A stretch of 64,000 bases of DNA, from the NCBI GenBank assembly GCA_963676345.2, contig CAXXTS010000005.1, forward strand, positions 434,001 through 498,000. Reading direction: 5' to 3'. The first letter of the stretch is position 1, and each line of letters opens with the position of its first letter. Below the pieces are notes generated by a model that worked only from the letters and a program-made list of their open reading frames with translations, had not been told where the DNA came from and did no database searches. The position numbers and the translations under genes were made by a program. Source of the DNA: G963665925 sp963676345 (GTDB lineage: Bacteria > Bacillota > Clostridia > Peptostreptococcales > Acidaminobacteraceae). Shown one piece after another: positions 45,165 through 54,741 of the stretch.

Positions 45165-46163
45165 ATGAAAAAGTTTCTAGCTGGACTGTTAGTAGTGGTA
45201 ATGTCTTTATCGTTGGCTGCATGTGGGGGCGCAAGTAGTGAAAAGGCATCTGAAGATGCTGGTGCAAGCTACCCAGAAAGACCAATTGAAGTTGTCATTC
45301 CATTTGGTGAAGGTGGCGCGAGCGATATCTTCGCAAGAAAGTTTACAGAAATTATGGGAAAAGATGTTTCTCAACCGATTCAACCTGTTAACAAAAAAGG
45401 AAGCGGTGGGCTAGTCGGTATGCTGTATGCGGCACAACAAGAGAATGATGGATACACAATCCTTGAGATTACACCATCACATATTATCTCAGATGCTCTA
45501 AATAAGAGTGAAGAAATCAAACTGATGCGTGATTTTGAACCACTCGCTAGAATTCAATCTGATGTCTATATTCTTTGTGTTCCAGCCCAAAGTCAGTTTA
45601 GTTCATTTGAGGAAATAGTAGAGTATGGTCAGACCAATGAAGTAACTTTTGCAGGGATCAGCCCTGGTGGCCTGGATGATATGACACTTACATCTCTTGC
45701 TGATGATACAGGTATGAAGATCAAGTTTATCCCGTATAAATCAGGTTCAGAAGTTAAAGCAGCAGTATTAGGTGGCGAAGTTGATATTTACCTTGATAAG
45801 GTTATTTCTGCAATTAACTATGTAAAAGATGGAAAAGTAAATCCTGTGCTGGTACTGAATGATGAAAGAATCACAAAAGTTGATGAGTTTAAAGATGTAC
45901 CTACATCTGTAGAACTGGGCTATCAAACAACAATTGGTTCTTGGAGAGGTTTCGTTGTAAAAAAAGACACACCTCAAGAAGTTAAAGATTACCTAATTCA
46001 AGCTATGGAGAATGTATATAATTCTGAGGAATATCAAGCATTTGCAGAACAGAACCTTGTAAACATCAGAGATGGATATCTGAATGCTGAAGATTTTAAA
46101 GCTCAATGGGAAGAAGAATACAAGATGTTTGATGCAATTGCAGTAAAAGTGGGCTTGAAGTAA
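45165..46163 (+). CDS. tctC: Tripartite tricarboxylate transporter binding protein
   Basis: The 332-residue lipoprotein (signal peptide to LAAC, Cys20) is a TctC/Bug-type binding protein: YPERPIEVVIPFGEGGASDIFAR, GSGGLVGMLYAAQQ, ITPSHII, and FIPYKSGSEVKAAVLGGEVDI. TctC proteins bind citrate or other carboxylates through the loops seen here and deliver them to TctAB. TGGAGGGAAG precedes the ATG. It lies 50 bases after the PrpF-family gene in the same operon. Confidence 0.93.
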   Translation: MKKFLAGLLVVVMSLSLAACGGASSEKASEDAGASYPERPIEVVIPFGEGGASDIFARKFTEIMGKDVSQPIQPVNKKGSGGLVGMLYAAQQENDGYTILEITPSHIISDALNKSEEIKLMRDFEPLARIQSDVYILCVPAQSQFSSFEEIVEYGQTNEVTFAGISPGGLDDMTLTSLADDTGMKIKFIPYKSGSEVKAAVLGGEVDIYLDKVISAINYVKDGKVNPVLVLNDERITKVDEFKDVPTSVELGYQTTIGSWRGFVVKKDTPQEVKDYLIQAMENVYNSEEYQAFAEQNLVNIRDGYLNAEDFKAQWEEEYKMFDAIAVKVGLK

Positions 46164-46182
46164 GCCTGGAAAGTGAGCTAGT

Positions 46183-46659
46183 ATGGGCGAAATTATATTT
46201 CACGTTTTCATGATTGTAGCGTCAGCGCTATATTATATGGAGTCTTTTAAGATCAACACGAATAGAATAACAGATACAATCGGCCCGGCGGGATTTCCTC
46301 GGGCGGTTGTACTGGCAATGATATTACTATTATGTGTCTCTTTATTTGATGCAATTAAAAGAAGAAAAACAAAAGGCAAAAGCAATGAAAAGATAAAAGA
46401 GTTTAATCCATCGTTCCTAGCATTGATTACGCTTATTGTTGGGTACGTGGTTCTTGTAAATACACTCGGATTCCTTCTAAGCACCTTAATACTTGTCGCG
46501 GGTATGCTCATCATACTTGGACAGAAGAATCCCAAAATTGTTGCATCAATTTCAATTGTGACAATGTTGGTTTTCACATTTGTGTTTGGTAATTTGCTTT
46601 CAATACCACTGCCAAGAGGTATTGGTGTACTTAAGGATATTAGTTTCCTTATTTTTTAG
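46183..46659 (+). CDS. tctB: Tripartite tricarboxylate transporter small subunit
   Basis: The 158-residue protein has four hydrophobic helices and the TctB pattern (IGPAGFPRAVVLAMILLLCVSLFDAI, then LVGYVVLVNTLGFLLST). It is the small membrane subunit, poorly conserved in general, and is identified also by its place between tctC and tctA. Confidence 0.9.
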   Translation: MGEIIFHVFMIVASALYYMESFKINTNRITDTIGPAGFPRAVVLAMILLLCVSLFDAIKRRKTKGKSNEKIKEFNPSFLALITLIVGYVVLVNTLGFLLSTLILVAGMLIILGQKNPKIVASISIVTMLVFTFVFGNLLSIPLPRGIGVLKDISFLIF

Positions 46660-46674
46660 AACGGAGTGTGACAG

Positions 46675-48186
46675 ATGGATTTACAATTATTAGTAGAGGC
46701 ATTTCAGACCATAATCATGCCGGCAAATTTAGCCCTGATTTTGGGCGGTATGCTGCTGGGTGTGTTCTTTGGTGCCTTGCCAGGAATCAGTTCTTCAATG
46801 GGTATTGTACTGATGATACCGTTTACGTATTACATGGGTATTATTCCTTCTATAAGTATGTTGGTAGCGCTTTACGCAGGGTCTGCATATGGCGGGTCAA
46901 TTACTGCAATCCTGTTTAATACACCTGGAACCCCATCAGCCGTTGCAACAACCTTCGATGGCTATCCAATGGCTCAAAAGGGTAAAGCAGGCAAAGCCTT
47001 AGGTCTGGCTATGAGCGCATCGGCATTTGGCAGTATCTTCGCAGTGCTGGTAATGCTTGTTTTAGCACCAACCCTATCTAAGGTTGCTTTAAAGATTCAG
47101 AGTGCTGAGTACTTTGCATTAACACTACTTGGGATTGCCTGTATATCAAGTGTTGGGGCCAAGAACCTTGTGAAGGCCCTAATTACAGGATGTCTTGGGA
47201 TTGCCATTGCAATGGTAGGTCTTGACCCTATGACAGGTGTCTCTAGATTAACCTTTGGCCAAATCAGTTTTTTAGGTGGCGTAGAGTTCATACCTGTTAT
47301 GATCGGCTCATTTGCCATGGCCGAAGTATTTAAACAAGTCATTGATAGAAATGATGGAAATGACTTTGATACCAATGTAAAGATTTCTCTTGAAAGTATT
47401 ACACTAAAAGAGTTAATGGTGCACAAACTAACCCTTATCAAGTCGGCAGTGATCGGTACTGTGATTGGTATTCTGCCAGGTACGGGTGGTTCTATAGCTT
47501 CCATCGTGAGTTATGGTGAAGCAGTACGTTCGAGTAAGAACAAAGATCAATTTGGAAACGGTGCCGAAGAAGGCGTAGTTGCACCAGAAACGGCTAATAA
47601 TGCCGCTGCAGGTGGCGCAATGATTCCTACATTGGTACTGGGTATACCAGGAAGCCCAACAACGGCTATTATCCTTGCTGCGCTTGTGCTTCAAGGTTTA
47701 CAGCCTGGGCCACAGCTAATGTCAGAACAACCGATGATGTTATATGCTATTTTCTTTTCTATGCTGATAGCGAGTACAGTTGTATTCCTAGGTGCACGTG
47801 TTGCGGTTAAAGCTTTTGCGGCAATTCTTAAACTGCCTTACAGCGTCATTGCACCTATGATTGTTATGTTTTCAATCATTGGGTCTTATGCGATTGCCAA
47901 TGATATGTTCCAAATTTGGATTATGCTCGGATTCGGTGTATTCGGCTACTTTATGAAGAAATATCAGTTTTCACCGGCATCCCTTGTTCTAGGGCTTGTC
48001 CTTGGAAGAATGATGGAAGAAAATTTCAGACGTCAATTACTGCTAACTGAAGGAGATTTTACAACATTTTTCACTAGACCAATTTCTTTGTTTATTTTAG
48101 TGGTGGTAGCAATTATGATTTTCTTCCCATTTGTAAGCGAAAAGATACAAGAGAAAAAAATGAAAGCAGAAAAAACAGCTGCTTAA
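46675..48186 (+). CDS. tctA: Tripartite tricarboxylate transporter large subunit
   Basis: The 503-residue protein has about 11-12 helices and the TctA signatures FGALPGISSSMGIVLMIPFTY, AGSAYGGSITAILFNTPGTP with DGYPMAQKGKAGKALG, and the repeat GILPGTGGSIASIVSYGEA. It translocates the carboxylate with a cation. GGAGTG precedes the ATG. It is the last gene of the transporter operon; a hairpin follows and then the two-component system. Confidence 0.96.
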   Translation: MDLQLLVEAFQTIIMPANLALILGGMLLGVFFGALPGISSSMGIVLMIPFTYYMGIIPSISMLVALYAGSAYGGSITAILFNTPGTPSAVATTFDGYPMAQKGKAGKALGLAMSASAFGSIFAVLVMLVLAPTLSKVALKIQSAEYFALTLLGIACISSVGAKNLVKALITGCLGIAIAMVGLDPMTGVSRLTFGQISFLGGVEFIPVMIGSFAMAEVFKQVIDRNDGNDFDTNVKISLESITLKELMVHKLTLIKSAVIGTVIGILPGTGGSIASIVSYGEAVRSSKNKDQFGNGAEEGVVAPETANNAAAGGAMIPTLVLGIPGSPTTAIILAALVLQGLQPGPQLMSEQPMMLYAIFFSMLIASTVVFLGARVAVKAFAAILKLPYSVIAPMIVMFSIIGSYAIANDMFQIWIMLGFGVFGYFMKKYQFSPASLVLGLVLGRMMEENFRRQLLLTEGDFTTFFTRPISLFILVVVAIMIFFPFVSEKIQEKKMKAEKTAA

Positions 48187-48211
48187 CTCCTCCATAGTCG
48201 TATATGTCAAA

Positions 48212-48239
48212 ACTCCTAAATCATATTTAGGAGTCTTTG
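48212..48239 (+). terminator. Hairpin after tctA
   Basis: ACTCCTAAAT and ATTTAGGAGT form a perfect 10-bp stem with a CAT loop. The T tail is short (CTTTGG), so termination may be partial. Confidence 0.65.
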
Positions 48240-48334
48240 GCGTTTTAATAAAAAGTGTGGTTTTTGGACACATAATGACTTAGAACGTACAGGTAGGATA
48301 TAATTAAATAAAAGAGTTCTAGTGAGGAAATTTT

Positions 48335-50511
48335 ATGATTAATTTAAAAAACAGATTAATAAAACGCCTACTGGTCATTATGAGTACCATGCTATTTTCA
48401 GCTTTACTGGCCAATATTTTGGTCTTAAACTATACCAGCTTTAGAGATACACTTATCGTTAATGAGCAAAAGAGACTTTTAACCATTGCGGATACAATTG
48501 CGCGAACGATTGAGAATCATATCCAGAGTCAATGTAATGCTTTAATACTGCTGGCAACAGATCCTGATTTTCACGATTCATTTATTGAGTCTTCTCGACT
48601 CGGTGACAATGACCTTAATGAACATATCAAAACCTATTATCAAATTCAGCAAACCTATATTGAATCCGTTGAGCTGTTGAATACAGATGGTACTTTAATT
48701 CTAGCCTACCCAGAGTTTGATGAGCACGCAGGCGTCCTTGAAAACAACGCACTGGAAAATTTCCATAGTGATTTAGATGGGCAGTATATTAGCAAAGTTA
48801 TATTCGATGCGGAAAATACGCCCTATTTGTACTTATATCAGTCAATATATATAGAAGATGAAGTGGTTGGTGTGATCCGTGTTAAAGTGAGCGTGGATAG
48901 CATTTATAGGGACTTTGTCGAGCCAGTCAAATCAGGGGGAAGGGCTATGCGTCCGTTAAAACCCATGAAGGCATATTTATAATGCATCCCAAACGAGACC
49001 AACTGGGAAATGAAGTTGTAGCTCTTAGGAAAAATAAGTATCCTCAATATGACTGGTCAGACTTTGAAGCACTGGTAGAAGGCCAGAAAAGCGGAAAAAG
49101 TGGTTCTGGAATCTATCACTCTATCTGGGTCACAGAAGAAAAACCGGTTAGGATTAAGAAGTTTAATGGGTATGCCCCAGCTCATATAGGAGATGCATTT
49201 TGGATTGTTACTGTATCCAGTGATTTTAATGAGACAACTTCGATTATCAAGGAAAATTTGTATTCTACAATTACGGTTATGACCCTTATAGGATTAGGGG
49301 CAGTTGGGGCTGCGCTCTATATATATTCCTTAAGAGCTAAACATCGAAAAATGGAAGTAGAAGCACGTTATTTAGATCAAGTAAAAGATTTGAATGAGGA
49401 ACTGCTAAAAAGCAGAAGGAAGTTCATAAAGTTATTTAACACAGGAAGTCATTTAACCATAGTCATGCAGGCACCAACCGATATTGAAGGCGGTTTAATT
49501 ATTACCGAAGCAAATGACTTTGCATGTAAAAAACTCAATTATGAAAGAGATGATCTTTTAGGCATGACCTACAAAGATTTTGATGTTGGACTGAAAAGAG
49601 AAATCCTAATAGCCCATCTTAAATCGACAGAGTCCAATGAACAGATTCAGTTTGAAACGCAGCTGAAAACAAGAGATGGGAAGGTTTTTCCAGTTGAAGT
49701 CTTTGCCCATCGATTTGAATTAGAGGATAATTTCTTAATTATGTTCGTGGCAAGAGATATTAGTGCTCGAATTGAGCAGGAAGAAGAACTGGAAGTGAAC
49801 CGGGCTATCATGATCTACAAATCTCAGCTGGCAGCCATGGGAGAAATGGTGGGCAACATTGCGCATCAGTGGAGACAACCATTGAGTTCATTGGCTTTAC
49901 TAAACTCTAATATACAAGACGCTGTACTGTACGGTGAAGTAGATGATATGAATGTAGAGGCGCTGTTTAAAAAGTCAAAGAAAGTTATAAAGAGTATGTC
50001 ACAGACCATAGATGACTTTAGATATTTCTTTAGACCTATTGAGACTAAGGAATGCTTTAACATACAGCATTGTATCAGTTCAACACTTGATCTTTGTGAT
50101 GAACGCCTAAAGTACCACAAAATTATGGTTGAGCGTATTGAAGATGTCCCTGTAACGGTTCGAGGCTATCCCAATCAACTTTCTCAAGTTGTTTTAAACT
50201 TGATTGGTAATGCAACGGATGCGCTTATAGAAAACAGAGATGAAGCAAGAATGATAAAAATTAAGTCGTATATTGCAGATGGATTTGGCTGTCTTGAAGT
50301 TTACGATAATGGCGGGGGTGCGAGTGAACAGGTATTAGAGAAAATGTTCGAACCCTACTTTACAACGAAGGGGACGGAAAGTGGAACGGGCCTTGGATTA
50401 TACATGTCTAGGATGATTATTGAAAAGAACTTCAATGGAAAGATTGTTGCAGAAAATATTAGGCAAGGTATTGTTTTTAAAATATTTATACCATTATCGG
50501 GGGAAAATTAG
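48335..50511 (+). pseudogene. Sensor histidine kinase split by a one-base frameshift
   Basis: Two frames, 48335-48982 and 48982-50511, together make one kinase: N-terminal membrane helix, extracytoplasmic double-Cache sensing domain, second helix (about TVMTLIGLGAVGAALYIY), PAS domain, HisKA with the His in NIAHQWRQPLSSLALL, and ATPase with NLIGNATDALIENRD and GTGLGLYM. The break is at a run of five G (48935-48939). With six G the frame reads on through GYASVKTHEGIFIMHPKRD, a typical Cache segment, into the second ORF. So this is a deletion, a phase-variable tract or a sequencing error. It precedes its regulator by one base and sits behind the tct operon, which it probably controlled. Confidence 0.88.
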
Positions 50512-50512
50512 T

Positions 50513-51280
50513 ATGAAAAACATTGCGGATGTGCTTAAAAACATAAAGCTCTTATATGTTGAGGATGAGGGGGAGCATAGAGAACAGCTATGTCTATTTC
50601 TGAAGAGAAGAGTGGGCAAACTCATTACAGCAAAAAATGGTAAAGAAGGTTTGCAGGCATTTTTGGAGCATACGCCAGATATTGTGATTACTGATCTTAG
50701 AATGCCTGAGATGTCAGGCGTTGAAATGAGTGAAAATATTCGTCAACAAGATAAATTCTGTCCAATCATAATTACCACAGCTTTTTCAGATGTGGAAACG
50801 ATTCTTAAGACAGTTGAAAGGGGCATCGATAAGTATATTGTAAAACCAATTGATACAGATGAACTCTTGGTAGCTTTAGAGGAATGTGTCATAAAAGTGG
50901 TTGATAGAAAGAATACATCTTATCTAACGGGTGCCGATTTAAAAGAAAAAAAAGGCATGGAAGATAAAATTCTTAAAGAAGTGTCTTATTATGTAAAGAA
51001 AAATACAGGAAAAGGGCCTCGGTTTGTTAAGGTATTTATGATACAGAATCGAATCGAGATAGAGATACATGACCCTTTTACCACATTGGAGAAATCCCTT
51101 CTTGAAAATCGTCGAAATATGAATCTTGTATCTTATTGTAGACAAGCCTTTTATATGGATAGAAGCAAAAACCTTCAGTCAATGGTTGAAGAAATTACAC
51201 ATAAGAAATTTAAGTTAGAGACGGTTGAGACTGATTTCAAGGGAAATAAAGATACACTAAAATTTGTGCTTAAGGTCTAG
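50513..51280 (+). CDS. Response regulator with C-terminal DUF2294 domain
   Basis: Residues 1-125 are a receiver domain (LLYVEDEGEHRE, phospho-Asp in IVITDLRMPEMSG, TTAFSD, Lys in YIVKPID). After a charged linker, residues about 145-255 (KILKEVSYYVKKNTGKGPRFVKVFMIQNRIEIEI and on to the FKLETVETD segment) look like DUF2294, a small domain of unknown function usually found alone; the GKGPxxV motif is characteristic. There is no DNA-binding domain. The frame is open upstream, but the ATG at 50513 has GGGGGA before it and the receiver begins there. It partners the preceding kinase. Confidence 0.8.
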   Translation: MKNIADVLKNIKLLYVEDEGEHREQLCLFLKRRVGKLITAKNGKEGLQAFLEHTPDIVITDLRMPEMSGVEMSENIRQQDKFCPIIITTAFSDVETILKTVERGIDKYIVKPIDTDELLVALEECVIKVVDRKNTSYLTGADLKEKKGMEDKILKEVSYYVKKNTGKGPRFVKVFMIQNRIEIEIHDPFTTLEKSLLENRRNMNLVSYCRQAFYMDRSKNLQSMVEEITHKKFKLETVETDFKGNKDTLKFVLKV

Positions 51281-51403
51281 TTGTTTTTCTTTTTAAAGAG
51301 GTGAAAGACTTGGTTTTGTGACAGAAGCAAAGCGTTTAGAAGTTGCTTTGTATTTTCAAATGGATAGGGCTGTTTGATCAAGTATATGCATTGAATTACG
51401 TTT

Positions 51404-51458
51404 AAAGCGTGTCAAAGGATGACTTATTATAGAAGTCACTCTCTGACACGCTATTTTT
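51404..51458 (+). terminator. Terminator after response regulator gene
   Basis: AGCGTGTCA and TGACACGCT form a perfect 9-bp outer stem; GATGACT and AGTCACTC extend it inward with a small bulge. It is followed by ATTTTTAT. Confidence 0.85.
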
Positions 51459-51528
51459 ATATTTATATATACATGCAGCTTAGTTGTCGGTAATATTATA
51501 AAGGTATTGTTTATATCTTCAATTTTGA

Positions 51529-52524
51529 CTATTGAACTTTAAGAACATGTCGTCCCGTATGGGTGCCAGCCTTGATGTTCTCAAATACTTGGTCAAGTTC
51601 TTCCATAACAACATCTGTAACAAGCGCTTGGCTCATGATGTGCCATTCATTTGCAAAACGTGTCCAGATTGCATCACGCTTTTCAATTGGGAAATTTACA
51701 GAGTCAACGCCAAGAACGCTAACACCTCTAAGGATAAATGGCATAACTGTAGAGCTGAATTTAATGCCACCAGCATTACCACACATGCTCATGCTTCCAC
51801 CATAGTAGATTTGTGGCAGTATGCCCGAAGCGACTTCGCCACCAACAACATCCAGAACGTAGTGGAATTTTTGCTTGTCTAGTACTTTTGGTTTTTCTGG
51901 TAGAATATCGCGAGATAGGAGAACGCTCGTTGCTCCGATTGAGAGAAGCTTTTCAATTTCACTTTCTTCTCTTGCAAGTGCGTGAACGTTCTTATATCCA
52001 CTTTCTTTAAGAAGTTGAACTGCAACACTACCAACGCCACCTGAGGCACCTGTAACGAGAATTTCCTGATCCTTATCAGGGGACATACCATTTGCTTCAA
52101 GTGTCATAATAGAAAGGGCAGCTGTAAACCCAGCAGTCCCGATGACCATTGCATCACGAGGTGATAATCCTTCAGGCAATGCTACAACCCACTCGGAAGG
52201 CACTCGAACATACTCTGAATAACCGCCAGTATGTGTCATACCAGTTTGGAATCCAGTTACAAGAACATTTTGTCCTTCTTCAAATTTACCGTTTTCAGAT
52301 GAAACAACAGTACCACTCAAATCAATGCCGGGAATCATTGGATAGTTTCGAATGACGCCGCCTTTCGTTTGTACTGCTAACATATCTTTATAGTTTACTG
52401 ATGAGTATGCTACTTTTATAAGTACATCACCTTCTGAAAGCATTTCAGTAGTAATTCTTTCAATAGAATGTGAAACCTCACCGTCTTTTTCACGAACAAC
52501 AATTGCTTTAAAATCACTATTCAT
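51529..52524 (-). CDS. YhdH/AcuI-type acrylyl-CoA reductase family oxidoreductase
   Basis: The 331-residue protein is a zinc-independent medium-chain reductase: SSVNYKDMLAV, PMIPGIDLSGTVV near the N-terminus, the nucleotide-binding VTGASGGVGSVAVQLL near residue 160, and VLDVVGGEV. The YhdH/AcuI branch reduces acrylyl-CoA to propionyl-CoA with NADPH, protecting cells from acrylyl-CoA. GGAAGGT precedes its ATG on the minus strand. It is divergent from a MarR regulator, its likely controller. Another quinone-oxidoreductase activity is possible. Confidence 0.88.
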   Translation of the reverse strand: MNSDFKAIVVREKDGEVSHSIERITTEMLSEGDVLIKVAYSSVNYKDMLAVQTKGGVIRNYPMIPGIDLSGTVVSSENGKFEEGQNVLVTGFQTGMTHTGGYSEYVRVPSEWVVALPEGLSPRDAMVIGTAGFTAALSIMTLEANGMSPDKDQEILVTGASGGVGSVAVQLLKESGYKNVHALAREESEIEKLLSIGATSVLLSRDILPEKPKVLDKQKFHYVLDVVGGEVASGILPQIYYGGSMSMCGNAGGIKFSSTVMPFILRGVSVLGVDSVNFPIEKRDAIWTRFANEWHIMSQALVTDVVMEELDQVFENIKAGTHTGRHVLKVQ

Positions 52525-52651
52525 ATTTTATACCTTCCTTTTCTCTCGCTCCGAACAATACGATTGCAAAACATTTCTTAATAGGAACTATTTTCATTTC
52601 AAATATTATCAGAACTATGTTATACTGTCAATAGAAAAAAGAGGTGAATAT

Positions 52652-53068
52652 ATGGAAGTTAGAGAATGTATTAATTTTTTATTGGGTGCTTCGCAAAATG
52701 TTGTATTTAAGTATTTTTCCAAACGACTATCAGAATATGGTGTAACGCCGTCACAGTATGGTGTTTTAAACTGTCTTTGGCAATATGGTGATTTAAGTCC
52801 ATCGAGAATAAGAGAAATTCTGAGTCTTGAAGCATCTTCGGTGTCTGGGCTTCTTGATAGAATGCAGAAGAGTGGTCTGATTGATAGGCATATTGATCAA
52901 AATAATCGAAGGCTGATAATTGTTTCTCCTACAGAGAAATCTATGGAAATTAAAGACGGCGTGGAATCAGTGGTCAGAGAGATGAACGATAAGTTTTTAG
53001 AACCGTTTTCAGATGAGGAAAAATTAGTACTAAAGAAAGCACTTTTAACCATTATTGAAATTGAATAA
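52652..53068 (+). CDS. MarR family transcriptional regulator
   Basis: The 138-residue protein is a MarR-type winged helix: YGVTPSQYGVLNCLWQYGDLSPSRIREIL, then ASSVSGLLDRMQKSGLIDRHIDQNNRRLIIVSPTEK with the wing Asp-x-Arg pattern (DQNNRR). AGAGGTG precedes the ATG. It is divergent from the AcuI/YhdH gene across 127 bases that hold a TATACT -10 at 52621-52626. It presumably represses both until an electrophile or other ligand is bound. Confidence 0.92.
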   Translation: MEVRECINFLLGASQNVVFKYFSKRLSEYGVTPSQYGVLNCLWQYGDLSPSRIREILSLEASSVSGLLDRMQKSGLIDRHIDQNNRRLIIVSPTEKSMEIKDGVESVVREMNDKFLEPFSDEEKLVLKKALLTIIEIE

Positions 53069-53074
53069 GAAATG

Positions 53075-53118
53075 AATTGCCGGGCTTCCCTTAATAGGAA
53101 GCCCGGCAATTATTTTAT
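53075..53118 (+). terminator. Strong terminator after marR-type gene
   Basis: AATTGCCGGGCTTCC and GGAAGCCCGGCAATT form a perfect 15-bp stem with a 7-base loop, followed by ATTTTAT. Confidence 0.92.
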
Positions 53119-53225
53119 ATAATTTGATATGTTTACGACTTGAGAGGGCTATAAAATAGTGGCTTCAAGGCTTAAATAGGGCAATAGTGCAGTGATGAGC
53201 AAAAGTAATTCTCCGGAGGTTTTAT

Positions 53226-54380
53226 ATGCGTAACTATAATGTTGATTATATGGGATTTGAGACAGGACCAATTCGACCACCAAGTGAGCAAACAAGTCTA
53301 ATGCTTCGCATGACACGAAATTGTCCATGGAACAAATGCAGGTTCTGCAGTCTTTATAAAGGACAGTCCTTTAGTGTTAGAGATAAAGGTGCAGTAATTA
53401 GAGATTTGGAAATGCTTCGACTTACTATAGATGCTTTGACAAAAATGGCGGGCAGTTCAGATGTTGAAAAGGGTATTGTTCAATGTACTTTATATGAAGA
53501 ACTAGGTGAACATAAGAACCGTGTTTATCAGATTGCATCGAATTGGTATCGTGCTGGAATGGAATCTGTATTTTTGCAAGATGCCAATACAATGGTTGTA
53601 AGGCCAGATGACATGGTTGAAATTCTAAGTCTTTTAAGGAGATTGTTCCCGACAATCAAACGGATTACATCATATGGGCGGGCGCATACAATTGCGCGAA
53701 TTTCGGATTATGATTTATGGCGTATGTCAGAAGCGGGCCTTAACCGAATTCATATAGGCATGGAAACAGGGGCCAATCAAATTTTAAAACGCGTTAACAA
53801 AGGTGTGGATAAAAAAACGCAGATAATTGCAGGTCAGAAGGTGAAAGCAGCTGACATTGAGCTGTCGGAGTATTTTATGCCAGGGCTTGGCGGTCGTGAG
53901 TTCTCACAAGAGAACGCTTTAGAGACAGCTGATGCCATGAATCAGATTAATCCAGACTTTATAAGAATTCGCACTCTGGCGGTAACAAAAGAATCAGAGC
54001 TATATAAAGATTATGAAGAGGGTATTTTTACTAGAACGAATGATACAGATATGGTGAAAGAGTTATATCGGTTTATTGAATCACTCAATGGGATTTCTAG
54101 CACAGTGAAGAGTGACCACATTTTAAATCTCATTCCAGAGGTTGAGGGGAAATTGCCAGATGACAAGGAAAAAATGCTGTCTGCATTAAGCTGGTTTCTA
54201 GAATTGTCTAAAGAGGATCAGATGCTCTTTAAAATTGGAAGAAGAGCGGGAATGCTTCAAGGAATTCAAGACTTTGACAGTGCATCAAAGAAGCGTATCG
54301 CTCAAATATGCAGTGAAAACAACATTGATCATAGCAATGTTGATCAGATAGTTGATGAGATGATGAATCGATTTATTTAA
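53226..54380 (+). CDS. Radical SAM protein
   Basis: The 384-residue protein has a radical-SAM cluster motif in RNCPWNKCRFCSLYKGQSF. The spacing is C-x4-C-x2-C, as in many COG1032-type enzymes, not the canonical x3. The TIM-barrel continues with FLQDANTMVVRPDDM, RITSYGRAHTIAR, RIHIGMETGANQILKRVNKG and YFMPGLGG, an Elp3/HemN-like layout. No B12-binding or TRAM domain is present. CCGGAGG precedes the ATG. It is alone, just left of the genomic-island boundary. Reaction unknown. Confidence 0.88.
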   Translation: MRNYNVDYMGFETGPIRPPSEQTSLMLRMTRNCPWNKCRFCSLYKGQSFSVRDKGAVIRDLEMLRLTIDALTKMAGSSDVEKGIVQCTLYEELGEHKNRVYQIASNWYRAGMESVFLQDANTMVVRPDDMVEILSLLRRLFPTIKRITSYGRAHTIARISDYDLWRMSEAGLNRIHIGMETGANQILKRVNKGVDKKTQIIAGQKVKAADIELSEYFMPGLGGREFSQENALETADAMNQINPDFIRIRTLAVTKESELYKDYEEGIFTRTNDTDMVKELYRFIESLNGISSTVKSDHILNLIPEVEGKLPDDKEKMLSALSWFLELSKEDQMLFKIGRRAGMLQGIQDFDSASKKRIAQICSENNIDHSNVDQIVDEMMNRFI

Positions 54381-54507
54381 GCAGACGTTTGATCATGATC
54401 ATAAACTATTTCATATTTTTAAATTTATTTTGAGACGATAGGCTTCATATTATCAGGATTTTCAACGGTCTCGTAGGAAAGCGTCGTAGGAAGCGCTTGA
54501 AAGAAGA

Positions 54508-54549
54508 CAAAAAAGTAAAAATCCCAAACCTCGTTAAAGGCTTGGGATT
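54508..54549 (-). terminator. tRNA-type terminator, minus strand, copy 1
   Basis: On the minus strand, AATCCCAAGCCT folds on AGGTTTGGGATT and is followed by TTTTACTTTTTT. It directly follows a truncated tRNA 3' end, as a tRNA gene's own terminator would. Confidence 0.75.
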
Positions 54550-54551
54550 AC

Positions 54552-54576
54552 TTTGGTGCCGAAGGCGGGAATCGAA
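54552..54576 (-). repeat. Truncated tRNA 3' end (att-like repeat), copy 1
   Basis: On the minus strand the sequence reads TTCGATTCCCGCCTTCGGC followed by ACCA, i.e. T-loop, half of the T-stem, 3' acceptor strand and CCA end of a tRNA whose acceptor starts GCCGAAG, most like tRNA-Leu. Upstream of the T-loop the tRNA match stops, so no full tRNA exists here. The core TTTGGTGCCGAAGGCGGGA (plus strand) recurs exactly at 54742-54760. Confidence 0.8.
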
Positions 54577-54697
54577 GCTGGGGCCCAGCAGGCGTTTGAT
54601 TTTGATTAATTACTGCAACATATTTTCTATGTTAAGCTTGAAACATGAGGATATACACCATCGGGCTTTTCTAGCGGGTTTAATCCATTACCATATG

Positions 54698-54739
54698 ACA
54701 AAAAATAAAACGAACCCATCTTATCAGATGAGTTCGTTT
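54698..54739 (-). terminator. tRNA-type terminator, minus strand, copy 2
   Basis: On the minus strand, AAACGAACTCATCT folds on AGATGGGTTCGTTT (one U-G pair that works only in that orientation) and is followed by TATTTTTTG. It follows the second tRNA 3' fragment and differs in sequence from copy 1. Confidence 0.78.
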
Positions 54740-54741
54740 CA

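Noticed and set aside
46233..46577. 114-codon ORF antisense to tctB
   Set aside because: Shadow of a gene with clear family identity and operon context.
47097..47504. 135-codon ORF antisense to tctA
   Set aside because: Shadow within a strongly conserved transporter gene; no ribosome binding site.
48982..50511. Separate kinase gene starting at the ATG at 48982
   Set aside because: That ATG is an internal Met in the Cache domain; the preceding codons in this frame continue the domain back to the G run, so it is the second half of a frameshifted gene.
54385..54404. Palindrome TTTGATCATGATCATAAA after the radical SAM gene
   Set aside because: A/T-rich dyad without a T tract in useful position; too weak to call a terminator or operator.
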